Of a stretch of 64,000 nucleotides of DNA, positions 12,641 to 22,513 are shown piece by piece. A program made the position numbers and the translations under genes. The notes below the pieces were generated by a model that saw only the letters and a program-made list of their open reading frames with translations, had not been told where the DNA came from and did no database searches. The stretch lies in assembly GCA_944548615.1 (NCBI GenBank), contig OX155960.1:34192475-34256474 (forward strand). Direction: 5' to 3'. How positions within the stretch are numbered: position 1 is the stretch's first letter; each line of letters begins with the position of its first letter. This stretch comes from Micropterix aruncella. Taxonomy: Eukaryota > Arthropoda > Insecta > Lepidoptera > Micropterigidae.

Positions 12641-14195
12641 AAAAATGGTGTTTGTTATACAAGTTTTTTGACGATGAAAGCTTAGGAAAGGTCGCGAATG
12701 GCTGCCATTTGGTCAACTTTTCTACGTTCGACCCGAGTATTTACGTCATCAAATCTGATGCAACGGGTGATGAAGAGAAACCTTTTGTAACTCATGACAG
12801 CTCTTACAATTTGTATTCCCGTGCTGTCGCTCGCAAAGATCTATGTCATATTTGTGTAGTCATATTTCTTTTGTATCGATCAAATATAGTACAATCAAGT
12901 ACGCCATAAACTTGAGCCTGTCAATACTTCTACATTCCCGATTTCAGAATATTGGTGTTGAACTCTCAGCTGACCAATATACATATTCGTGGAAATGTGT
13001 TTTTTTTTTTTAAGATGATGTTATTTTGCGACCGTGCATCGTGTTAGTATGTGGACAAGCGAGTAATGGGCTCCTATTCTCTTTTATACAGCAATTTAAA
13101 ATGACCGACGAAGATGAGTGGATATTATCTAAGACAGCATTGCAGTGTCCAACGTATATTTTTGTAGGATTTCATTTTATAATCCATTTTTTTATGCTTG
13201 AGATTGTATAGTTTCTTGACGTCGCTACTTACATTTTTCATGGTAGGTATTCATAATGAATTATCGACGACTTTGATAATGAGAACAGCCAAAATGTTCC
13301 CGATCCTCGAACACGCTCGATAGACCAGCGCTGAGAATCTAGCGCCCACAGATACGCTACTCATATGCAATTGGAAGAAGGTACTTTGCATGCATGATAT
13401 ACACAGAGTTCGATTTCGTGAACCGCAAAGAGGCCGGCCGACGAAGCGGCGCGAACTCTCCCGAGAGTAATACTTCCGCGAGATGAAGCTTTGACAAATA
13501 GCCGCCTACGCCTCGTGCAATATTGCATTTCCTTCGCATACCACCCCGTGCTCGCTCGACCCAGCTCGCCCAACCGTCGGCAAATCTTATTAATTACGCA
13601 GTGCGAGCGCTTTCAACTCGTCAGAGCGCAAGCTCGATTATATCCATTTCGCTGGGTAAATTAAGAAAGAGTTTTTTTTCATTTATGTATGTAAATACTC
13701 TCGCTTATTATTTCGTCTTCTATTCCAGAATATACTTCACTGTCATTATCCATTCCAGCAGCCCTTTCTCGACTTAAATTTTGATTGCAAAATTTAAAAA
13801 CTGTACTGTTTTGTTACCTAATGGTACCGTCAAGGAAGCGCTGGGAGGAAGTTGTATGTCAAGGAAGTGCGACGAAAAAAGCGCTGCGCAAATTCAGTCC
13901 TTTGTCATGCCCTAGCATTCCCCATAGCCTCACTTTTAAACACTCTCGTTGACAGCATTCGTCATGAAAATGACGCTATGACCTAGTAAACCGATGGCTC
14001 AAAAGTTGCTTATCTTGTATGATATTCTAATATCGGACCAAGGCTTAGTACCTCATGTCTATCATGATATCAAGAGCCATAGCAATCCAAAGATTAAAAT
14101 GACAGGAAATTCAACAGACTCTTTGAATTTCCTGAATATACCAGGCCTTCCAGAATACCAGGTAAGTACTTCCAGAATATACCAGGCCAAAAGGC
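12641..14195. other. intergenic, nothing recognised
   Basis: Short frames (12652-12909, 13357-13573, 13523-13777, 13994-14209) show no known domains. A GC-richer island at about 13290-13640 is open in several frames on both strands and cannot be called a gene. Confidence 0.45.
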
Positions 14196-14199
14196 TGCG

Positions 14200-14496
14200 A
14201 AAGAGTTAATAATGAAGCATCAGCTGCGCATACTTGTTGAATTGCTCAAGGGCTACTATAAGTTAAATAAGCATCTACATCGGAATGGAATATCCGAGAC
14301 CGATCTGTGCAGATTTCGTCCATGAGAAAGCTGGGACATCGCTCCAATTTCTGTATGAGTGGTACGCTAACGCAATCAAGGAGGTAGCTTATGGGAAGAC
14401 ATGTACTGGACACGTGAGATCGCAGAAATCGTTACCTCAAATATACCGCAGTTTGTAGGAAGCACAAAATTGCAGCATCTGATCTTACTCTCAGAG
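14200..14496 (+). pseudogene. LINE RNase H-region relic
   Basis: From about 14228 the plus strand reads LLNCSRA-type codons in one frame. In the neighbouring frame it reads LVELLKGYYKLNKHLHRNG, then ISETDLCRF, which is the C-terminal RNase H/HxxC region (HLHRMGIxxxxxCRFC) of R1/jockey/LOA-type non-LTR elements. A stop follows within 10 codons. The relic is cut off on its right by insertion of the pogo element at 14499. Confidence 0.55.
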
Positions 14497-14943
14497 TAGG
14501 GGAGCCCGGGGCTAGTGTTAACACTTTTAGTTATAAACCCTGTCATTCTTTAATTTAAAGAGCAATGCGTGAAATTGTTTCTCAGGTAGATTGGTTAGTC
14601 ATTTATAGTTATTTATGTAAAATAAGTTTTCATAAATGTCACTAACATATTGACTTCTTGGGTTCTAAATCCATAAGGAGGGACTGTTAATACTTACCCC
14701 TGCTTGGGGCAAGAATTAACACAATAGGGGTAAGTATTAACACATAATGAAACGGTTAATTATGGAAATGAAAAAAAAAACAAACGAGGATATTTACTTG
14801 AAATATTATTTATTCTTTAAAATACGAAACACGGCAATGAATGCTCGAACAAAAATAAAACTACATTGGGACATATTACCTAACATAACAACGAAAAAAT
14901 ATAGACAGAAAGAAAAATATTTTTAAATAAAAACTGTTTCTTA

Positions 14944-15175
14944 GTCTGATTCATCAGATAAATCTGAGAAACAGTTACCGCACTCGAAGTTGGCGATTCT
15001 CTTATTACCATCTTTTGAAGCGCACCGTTTGCATGTGACCACTTGTGGCGCCTTAAGCATTGCACCCAGCTTTCGCCAGGTTTGCTTTGGACATAGGGCT
15101 CACAGCAGGTTAAACAAAAGCAATCTGAGTCTTCTTCATCACTGCTATCTTTATTACCTTCTTCTTGCAAAACAT
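14944..15175 (-). pseudogene. out-of-frame C-terminal PHD-like tail of the pogo transposase
   Basis: This is an acidic linker (EEGNKDSSDEEDSD) followed by CFCLTCCEPY, GESWVQCLRRHKWSH. The C-x2-C, Trp and Trp-x-His spacing is that of the PHD-like finger at the end of many animal pogo/Tigger proteins. Here one expected Cys is Arg, the final Cys is missing in this frame, and the block is in a different frame from the main transposase, so it is degraded. Confidence 0.6.
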
Positions 15176-15181
15176 GTCTTA

Positions 15182-16738
15182 TTATGGAACCCTTTCCCTT
15201 TCCTTTGGTTTTCGGTTGGCTTGTTCTTCTGCCAATGCATTTTTTTCCGGAGTATCAGTTAGGATTGCTGATTTCCGAATTCTACGTCTAGATGTAGTTT
15301 TAATTCTTGGTGCTGCTTTTGGCATAGGCCTTATAATTTCGGGAGAAAAGAATTGGGCATCTGGTTGCTCTGATATCTGCATAGTGGCAGTCGTTGAAGG
15401 TCCTGCAATTGGTTCTGTAGGAATTATTTCTAAAATTGTCGGAGAATGCGGAGAAGTAGCTAATATTTCTGTAAAAATTATTTCTTCATTATTCGGATTT
15501 GGACGGTCTGTAACGAATGATGGGTCGAAATCTGTTTCTGGAAAAATGTCCGGATTAAAAGGGGATATCCCCGTTTTCGCAAACCCATTCATGATATTTT
15601 TGGGTGTAGATGCCAAAGGCCAGGCATGTTTCACTATTGCCGGAATATCATAGAGGGTCATGGTTTTACCTGGATTGTTTCGCATCCAATTATCCACACT
15701 GTCGCAATACGATTTAAACGGTCCGTAAACCCTTACGTCTAGCGGTTGCAGGCGATGGGTGCAATGTGGCGGGAAAGAAAGCATGATTATTCCTCCTTCT
15801 TTTGCCTTCTCAATAACCCCCACATCTATGTGGGAGGAGTGGTTGTCCAGCAGCAATAACACAGGGTTTTCCTTGGACGGCTTCACATATTTCAAAAAGT
15901 GATCTATGTAAATAAGAAATTCTCTGGCAGTCATCCAGCCAGAGCTATTACCCGCTCCTAAGGATTCTGGAGGTCCATTTGCCACGAACATCTTGCTATA
16001 TTTTAGCCTAGGAAATACGAACATAGGAGGAATTGTATTTCCGGCAGCACTTATAGCCATTTCCACTGTTACCAATGTTCCTCTTTCCGCCGATGTAATA
16101 GCGCCGACTTGTTTAATGCCTTTTTTCGCAACAATTTTTTTGGGTTTCTGGACCGTCGTTACGCCTGTTTCATCCAAATTCCATATCCGATATGGCGGAA
16201 GATTGTACTTCAGCATTATTTCGCCCAACTTGTCAAAGAATCCTTTCACGTTATGCTTATTAAAAGAAGTAGCACGACTTAAACTCGTAGCTTCTGGTTT
16301 GCGAATGGCTAGTTCCGTATTTCTCTTTAAGAAATTAGCGAACCAGTCCGGCCCAGCCGATATTTGTCGATGCCAAGAGTTTGGGATATCTTTTATAGCA
16401 AACTTTACAGCACAATCATAGGCTAACTTTTTTACTTCACATGGTAAAAGGCCAAAATAGATTCTTGAGCATTTTACCAAGTATTCTGATAGAATACGCT
16501 CTTGCGCAGTGTTAAATATCTTTCTCGGCTGAACATATCCAATGCTAACAGCAAGTCCTTCTTTTTGTTTCTTAATTATTTTAAAAAGGGTTATGTGACA
16601 CAACCCGAGCTCCTTGGATATACCTCTAATCGATTTTCCTTGCTCCAGGACCAATTTAGCGGCTTCTTTATAGAGCTCTAGTGACTTGGAGCCTCGATCA
16701 GTCTTCCTTTTGTACTCTCTCATTCTAAAACGAAACAA
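15182..16738 (-). CDS. pogo-group (Tigger/Jerky-like) transposase
   Basis: The 518-residue frame is a DDE-type transposase of the pogo group. Residues about 1-60 form a psq/CENP-B-type helix-turn-helix (EAAKLVLEQGKSIRGISKEL). Residues 80-150 form a CENP-B HTH-like DNA-binding part with the GPDWFANFLKRN motif. Residues 180-375 form the DDE_1 catalytic core, with candidate catalytic aspartates at D189 (NLDETG), D298 (LLLLDNHSSH) and D334 (RLQPLD). The tail is Pro/Ser-rich. The frame stops at 15182. The adjacent frame continues with QEEGNKDSSDEEDSDCFCL and a Cys/His segment, so a one-base indel near 15200 has probably cut off a C-terminal PHD-like extension common in this family. The N-terminal ATG is uncertain: the first candidate is at 16738, and an in-frame Met lies five codons later. 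Confidence 0.9.
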   Translation of the reverse strand: MFRFRMREYKRKTDRGSKSLELYKEAAKLVLEQGKSIRGISKELGLCHITLFKIIKKQKEGLAVSIGYVQPRKIFNTAQERILSEYLVKCSRIYFGLLPCEVKKLAYDCAVKFAIKDIPNSWHRQISAGPDWFANFLKRNTELAIRKPEATSLSRATSFNKHNVKGFFDKLGEIMLKYNLPPYRIWNLDETGVTTVQKPKKIVAKKGIKQVGAITSAERGTLVTVEMAISAAGNTIPPMFVFPRLKYSKMFVANGPPESLGAGNSSGWMTAREFLIYIDHFLKYVKPSKENPVLLLLDNHSSHIDVGVIEKAKEGGIIMLSFPPHCTHRLQPLDVRVYGPFKSYCDSVDNWMRNNPGKTMTLYDIPAIVKHAWPLASTPKNIMNGFAKTGISPFNPDIFPETDFDPSFVTDRPNPNNEEIIFTEILATSPHSPTILEIIPTEPIAGPSTTATMQISEQPDAQFFSPEIIRPMPKAAPRIKTTSRRRIRKSAILTDTPEKNALAEEQANRKPKERERVP

Positions 16739-17204
16739 ACAAATATATGTATTACGTGATTACCTATGATGAAGGTCTGTATGGGGCAAGTATTAACATG
16801 TTAATACTTACCCCGGAAACGTGTTAATACTAGCCCCAAATACGATAAATATATTTCCAGGGAAAATAAATATTTTTTAGTAAGAATAATGCAACTAATA
16901 TCAGTAAAATTAACGGCATATAACATTTAGTATAGAATTAAATAAATGGCACATAATAATTACAACTTACCTTAAAATTTTCCCAAAATCAAATTATGAC
17001 GAAATATGTTGTAGCTTGGCCAAAACACAGCAACGGACACGAACAGTTCAAGCGACAGCGCTCGCATTACTAAACTTTGCGACGTTGTCGGATGCCTCGA
17101 GAGCTATTTATAACTCTCTTACTTAGTCATCCCACCTGCTCTCGATCGGGAGTTATGAGCATGTTAATACTTGCCCCTGTTAATACTAGCCCCGGGCTCC
17201 CCTA

Positions 17205-17757
17205 CTCTGTTTTGTATAGACGTCTAGTAGCTCAAACTAACAGGAAAAGTAGATCTAGACTTATTAAGACTTTATTATACTGGCTGAATACAACGAAGAG
17301 GCAAAAGAGAAACATGTTCACGTACTCCTATCTTGTGTTTCAATTAAAACAAAAAACCGGCGATATAGATATTCGCGGAATGGTTCAAATTTCTTAACTT
17401 TTTTTATCTTCGAAGGCATTTCTTGCAATCTCTGCTCTTCCTTTGATAAGGCCAATAAATTCCTTTCTTTGCTTTAAAGACCTTTACATTTTTTCTTCGC
17501 TTACAAATAGATCAGCTGCTTTTCAAAATCTTCCGAGTAAAGAAAATGTTAGTGTAAATTATAAAAAACCGTTCTGATTTTGACTATTTCAATTGACTCT
17601 CTGCTTAAATATGACTCAGCAGGTTTGGCTAATCGATATACGTAGAAAAACTCTCTTAAGAAGACATGAAAAACTGCGACATAAACATGAAAATATAGGA
17701 TATGACACAAGATAAAAAGAGAACATTGCTAGAAGACTATAGAAATATATTAATCAC
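17205..17757. other. intergenic, nothing recognised
   Basis: AT-rich sequence. It may include the right-hand continuation of the LINE relic split by the pogo insertion, but no protein similarity survives. Confidence 0.4.
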
Positions 17758-17759
17758 AA

Positions 17760-18040
17760 GGCCTGGTAGTATAGTGATAGGTCGCCTAATCTTGCATTGT
17801 AAGTCTCTGGGTTCGATTCCCGGCAGGGTTACAATTTTCCGTTCAGATAAAATAAACGGAATTGCATTTCATTTCTGTAGATCGAATGAAGTAACAAGAC
17901 ACACATTTTATACAGATGTTACAACAGGTACATAAACACTTCATAGTAGCGTTGGTTGTATGAGATTGAAGTATGATAATAAACCCACCCATTGTGAATT
18001 TTCACAATAAAGGGTAAAAACAAACAAACAGGCAGTGACA
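17760..18040 (+). repeat. tRNA-derived SINE, copy 1 (full length)
   Basis: The head (17760-17830) looks like a tRNA. It has an A-box-like TGGTAGTATAGTG and a B box GGTTCGATTCC, the RNA polymerase III internal promoter. It is followed by a unique body (TTTTCCGTTCAGATAAAATA to TACATAAACACTTCATAGTA) and a tail with GGGTTTATTATCA in antisense, TTCACAATAAAGGG and CAAACAAACA. The body and tail align with the copy at 39640-40222 (minus) and the tail with 2480-2660. It is not a functional tRNA gene: stem pairing is poor and the sequence runs on into the SINE body. Confidence 0.85.
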
Positions 18041-18517
18041 CTACATAAAATAACAACAAAAACTAAGAAAAAGAAACCCGACACAATTAATTTCATCGAA
18101 TCTAATTCGGTCGATTTATGAATATCTGATTGTTTGTTTACCATTTTTGTATTCGCAGTTTTTTCTAAATCTTCATCAGTGACGGTTTCGGTTCGTTTTC
18201 GCCTCCCAACATTTATTGTCGTTACTCATACCAGTTGCGCGCTTCTTTCCGCTTTTCCGCTGGGTAATTACACTTCTTTTTCAAGTGTGAGTTCATGACC
18301 GTCTGTCTAGGGGCGTTACTTGTGATGTACGTGCTTCCACAACTGGTACTTTTTGAGGCGTATCATGATCGGTCACAGCTCGTGGAACGACCTCACGCCG
18401 CCACATTCGCTGTTACGTTGCTCAATAGCAATAGCTGAACGTGTGCTGTGTGCGGTCTACGGTCTATGCGGCATGCCGTGATGCCAGGCATGAAGCGCAT
18501 TGTTATTCGACATTAAT
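18041..18517. other. intergenic, nothing recognised
   Basis: No gene or repeat boundary that I can support. Confidence 0.4.
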
Positions 18518-18612
18518 TGATTACCGCTACCTGATTTAGAGTTTGGGGAATTCCGCCAACTCCTATTCAGGTTTCGTTATCCTCTGATTTAGGTAATATA
18601 CGTTGGACTAAA
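18518..18612 (+). repeat. ~95-bp direct repeat, left copy
   Basis: This segment (GATTACCGCTACCTGATTTA to GATTTAGGTAATATA) is repeated in the same orientation at 19614-19706 with about three quarters identity. A second shared block (CTAGAATT.ATCGGAATTCAG-like) recurs at about 19537 and 19719, so a diverged tandem array with a period of about 180 bp surrounds the GC-rich retroposon at 18774-19424. Confidence 0.6.
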
Positions 18613-18773
18613 ACCCGTTTATAACGGGCTGTTTAGGCTAAGAATTGACGGCGCGGTTTCTACCCGCGCCCGCCGCGGTTGCCCCTGCAGATGTGTATGT
18701 AAAATTGAATCGCAATTTTCACGATGCGGTTTACGCCCGTGGCGGGTGTGCATATATATCTGCGACCTTGGGC

Positions 18774-19424
18774 TAATGGGCCCTTGCTGAGTTGGCCACG
18801 AAGACCCATTCTGTTCCGGGTTGGTCACACTCACGGGTCCACACCCATCCGGCGGCCTCCACGCATGAAGTGCGAGCCCGGGCAGGACTCTGGCCTTAGG
18901 GCTAGTTTCCCCTAGGAATCAACCTTCTGGCGCTCCTGGACGGTCTGCGCACCGTGCGGCGTAAGCCAATCGACTGTGCACTCTGACTAACAGTTGGGGG
19001 AGTCTGGAAGCAGTACTGTTTCCTATAGAGCGGGGGTTGTTGCGGACCTTACGGCGACTGCTATTGAAACGACTACCCGATCCTGGGTGAACAGCCGGGC
19101 AAAGGATGCCGTGATCCGCGATAGATTCGGTATACACCGTTTCACCGCTTCGTAAGGGAGAGGACGGCGCAAGCGACCTCGAACTCGGAACCAATCGAGA
19201 GACTGGAGTAATCTGATCGCAATTGGAAGTAAGGGCGTAAGCCCGCTGGGTAACACTCCTGGCTATCTCGCGGTTAAGGCGTTGGCCTCTTACGGGCATG
19301 TGGCGGAGCTTGACGGTGGACTGTTTTGTCCAAGTCTTCTGCGCTCACTTCAGGGAGATAGAACGACTAATCGTTAAAACTTCCTAAGGTGACGGGTTCG
19401 CCCGTTGTAGTTGACAACCCTAGT
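18774..19424 (+). mobile_element. GC-rich retroposon family, copy 1
   Basis: A 651-bp GC-rich unit is flanked by a 13-bp direct duplication, TGCGACCTTGGGC, at 18761-18773 and 19425-19437. It ends in GGTGACGGGTTCGCCCGTTG, then TAGTTGACAAC.CTAGT; the first part can form a short hairpin. Related copies lie at 53162-53793 (minus) and 55771-56523 (plus). The variable-length duplications and shared 3' end point to target-primed retrotransposition (a truncated LINE or large SINE). No reverse transcriptase is present. The antisense frame 18919-19299 is open for 126 codons but is disrupted in the other copies, so I do not call it a gene. Confidence 0.75.
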
Positions 19425-19613
19425 TGCGACCTTGGGCCCGCAACCGCGGCGGCCGCGGGAGAAAACCACGCAGTGAGTTCTCTTCTCTAGCCTTACTCTG
19501 CATATAAGTGGATTTTGACCAGTTTATTGCCCAAACTAGAATTCATCGGAATTCAGTTTACTTTTAAAGAAATTATCATGATACTGCGAATTGAGGCCGT
19601 GAGCTCATTTTCT

Positions 19614-19706
19614 TGATTAACACTATCTGATTTAGAGTTTGAGGGGTTCTACCAGCCTCTATTCACATTTGGTTTTCCTCGAATGTAGGTAATATATTAT
19701 TCTACT
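19614..19706 (+). repeat. ~95-bp direct repeat, right copy
   Basis: Same-orientation partner of 18518-18612. The flanking 19537-19800 stretch holds a second pair of related blocks, supporting a diverged tandem array. Confidence 0.6.
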
Positions 19707-20025
19707 AGTTAAATCGTCTAGAATTATCCGGATTCAGTATACTTTAAAGAAATTGGCGCGAAATTTTGAACTGGCGATATGTGCTCATCTCGAATGATAG
19801 CAGATTGAGAACAGGCGCCTAATAAGGCGACATCAAAATAGGATTACTGGCAACAGTTTCAGGCATAACATGTTATCAGTTTTTTGCTACAGGATTTTCG
19901 TATATGACATTGTAATTGTACGAGTATTTGTCCATTTACTGTAGATCAGTGTTTTTCAATTAGTGGTACGCGTACCCCCAGGGGTACGCGAAGTTGCATC
20001 AAGGGGTACGCGTTGCAATTTATAT

Positions 20026-22300
20026 ATTTATTTATTTATTTATTTGCAGCTGTTGTTATAAAAAACATATACAAAAAAACAAGAACACACAGATTAAAAA
20101 TTAAAACCGTAAATAGACAAAGACTATGAAATAAACCTACAAACGCTGCAAATTAGGGGTATCCTCAGGATATCTCTTATCCTGGTTTTCAGGACACACC
20201 TACCTATTCATTATTGGTACATATATGATTTTAAAATAAAATAACCAAATCAAATAAATCTTAAAATAAAAAATCCAAATAATCATAATCAAATAAATAC
20301 ACAAACCGAAATAATCAAAATCAAAATATTTAACATCAAATGATATTAAAAGAAAATAACGTAATTACATAAATTTAAAAATCTACATATAATAAATCAA
20401 AAATAATCAAAATCAAAATATTTAACATCAAATAATCACGTTACAAATTAATAAATAAACGAAGACAATAGTAATAATCCAATTAGCAAATAGATATTTT
20501 AAAATAAAATCAAATTATGACATCTAAATATCTTCCTTTAATAATAAACTTTTAAATACTACAATTGATTTCGATCGCAAAGCCATTCCCAACCGATTCC
20601 ATACAACCACAGAATAATACGAAAAGCTGCACTGGAAATGTGTAGTTTTGTGCTTGGGTATTATAGCAAGTTGTTCACGTGCCCGTGTTGAATGGACATG
20701 CCGGTTACGGGACCACGTCATAATCGAGTAAAGATATTGCGGCTGTTTATTGCGTACTACCTTGAGTACAAGGGTCGCAAGATGGAGCTGCTTTTTTTTA
20801 CTCATATTCAACATGGAATCTTTCGCAAGGAATGGTGACACATGATGACGTGGAGGAATCCTAAAGCAAAATCTTGCGCAGGCATTTTGCACTCTCTGAA
20901 GTCTCCGCTCAGTCTTCCTATATAGACAGGGGCCGTACACATAGTCGCCATAGTCCATTATGAACAATATAAGGGCATTTACAAGTAGTATTCTGATTCT
21001 GACGCTGAGGTACTCCCGAATTCTGTATAAGGCCTTTAGACGTGAGAAACCCCACCCAACGCTTTTGCTGACATGTGCCTCAAACCGTAATTTTCCATCA
21101 AATAGAATACCCAGATTTTTATCCGTAGTGACCAGTGGTATTGGCAAACTGTCCACCATTATAGTAAGAGAGCCATAGTTGGCAATTTTAGTCCTGCCCT
21201 GTTTCGACGCAATAATCATAAAACATGACTTCGAAGGGTTGATTTGTAAGCCATGTTTATTGGACCAAGCGGATAACCTTCCAAGATCGGCTGACTGCTG
21301 AAAATGGACAATTCGTGTCTATGGGATGCATTAATTGAGTGTCGTCGGCATATAGACGATAGCGACAGTTTTCAAAATTTGCAGCTATGTCAGAAGTATA
21401 TAGTGCAAATAAGACCGGGCCCAGTATCGATCCCTGTGGTACGCCTGTTTTAACTTCACGAAGAGAGGAAATCGATTGACGGCCAGATACATCTTTCAAA
21501 ATTACTTTTTGAAAACGCTCTGACAGATAACTACGTATCAATTCGCATGCTGACCCAGAAAAGCCTAGATGTAAAAGTTTTGCCACCAGAAGATAGTGAT
21601 CCAGAGAATCAAAAGTCTTGCTGTAATCTAAAAGTATGAGGGCAGTTGCTTTGCCTTTATCCATGTTGGATAGACATAAATTAGTGACGTGCGCCAGCGC
21701 AGTAGAGGTGCTATGATTGCGGCGAAAGCCAGACTGGTAATCAGGAAGCAGATTATTTTTCGCGATAAAAGGAATCATTTGTGAATAAATAGCCTTCTCC
21801 AGGATTTTTGAAAAGCAAGGAAGAATACTGATAGGGCGGAGATCTTTAAAACTATAAACAGGTGTTTTCTTTGGAATCGGGCGAATCAGTGAAATTTTCC
21901 ACTGACGTGGCACTTGACAGGTTTCGATGCACTTGTTTATTATAGCGGTAATGTACTCAATTATATATGTCAAACAGATTTTTAACATTTTGATAGAAAT
22001 GCCATCATTCCCAATCGCATTTGAGCTAATTTCATTTATATATTTCGTGACTTCCCTGTAAGAAACCTTATTAAACTGCAGGGTATTGATGTTGCGTAAA
22101 TTAGGATACATATTGTGATACTGAATAGAATCTACGTCCGCTTTTAATTTTTTTGAGTTGTCAGAGAAATATACATTTAACGACTCTGCATCGAAGTTTG
22201 GTGGCAAGGCGCAAAAGAGTCTTGCGCCTTGCCACCCCCTCCACTTGGATCAAAAGAGTTTTGATAGCGCTTGATAAAATAAATAAATAAATCTCTTGAC
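20026..22300 (-). mobile_element. 5'-truncated CR1/jockey-type LINE nested in the hAT element
   Basis: Reading leftwards, the unit contains reverse-transcriptase frames (22207-20524), then a 3' untranslated region, and ends in an (AAATA)n tail at 20026-20046. Its 5' end at about 22200-22236 is a perfect 15-bp inverted repeat with a 7-nt loop. Beyond that, an oppositely oriented AAATAAATAAATAAAT tract sits at 22279-22294, as if a second, inverted fragment were joined at the 5' end. Confidence 0.75.
20524..22207 (-). pseudogene. LINE reverse transcriptase (frameshifted)
   Basis: The upstream frame (22207-21257) holds the RT fingers and palm: NAIGNDGISIKMLK, FKDLRPISILPCFSKILEKA, LPDYQSGFRRNHSTSTAL, LILLDYSKTFDSLDH, GVPQGSILGPVLFALYTSDI and the catalytic YADDTQLM. 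A frameshift near 21300 moves into a second frame (21219-20524) with the thumb and C-terminal region (KNLGILFDGKLRFEAHV, YGDYVYGPCL, VVWNRL). Both the upstream endonuclease and ORF1 are missing. The motifs fit a CR1/Kiri-like jockey-superfamily element. It is better preserved than the copy at 6840. Confidence 0.88.
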
Positions 22301-22513
22301 TAGGTTGTTTCAAGAGTTGTGCCAAGAAAAACGTGCACATTTCTCACTTTAAACTGATTTTCACCGCCATAAACAGTATTTTGTTGGTACTAAATGTATA
22401 AAAAAACTGATTTTATTTTTTAATTATCATTCCAGCAATAAGGGGTACGCGAATTCGAGGTCTTTCTTGAAGTGGTACGCAGGAAAAACTAATTGGGAAC
22501 CACTGCTGTAGAT

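Larger units (their letters stand above)
14499..17202 (-). mobile_element. pogo/Tigger-like DNA transposon, near full length
   Basis: Terminal inverted repeats begin GGGGAGCCCGGGGCTAGT at 14499 and end with the complementary sequence at 17202. They are flanked by TA on both sides (14497-14498 and 17203-17204), the target duplication of the Tc1/mariner/pogo superfamily. The element is 2704 bp and carries one transposase gene on the minus strand. A 15-17-bp motif, GGGGYAAGTATTAACA-like, recurs about nine times near the two ends: 14508, 14686, 14706, 14727, 16783, 16800, 16823, 17163 and 17179. These look like subterminal transposase-binding sites. The flanks read CAGAG-TA-CTCTG, a palindromic target. 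Confidence 0.92.
19947..22505. mobile_element. non-autonomous hAT element split by a LINE
   Basis: The left end CAGTGTTTTTCAATTAGTGG (19947) and right end AACTAATTGGGAACCACTG (ending 22505) are imperfect inverted repeats. An 8-bp duplication, CTGTAGAT, lies at 19939-19946 and 22506-22513, the hAT hallmark. Repeated GGGGTACGCG/GGTACGC motifs occur just inside both ends. Only about 80 bp on the left and 200 bp on the right belong to the hAT element. The middle (about 20026-22300) is a LINE inserted on the minus strand. No hAT transposase is encoded. Confidence 0.9.

Noticed and set aside
17760..17830. Functional tRNA gene
   Set aside because: A and B boxes are present but acceptor and anticodon stems pair poorly, and the same head with the same downstream body recurs at 40222-39640. 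This is a SINE.
18919..19299. Gene of 126 codons on the minus strand
   Set aside because: It lies wholly within the GC-rich retroposon and the frame is broken in the other two copies.
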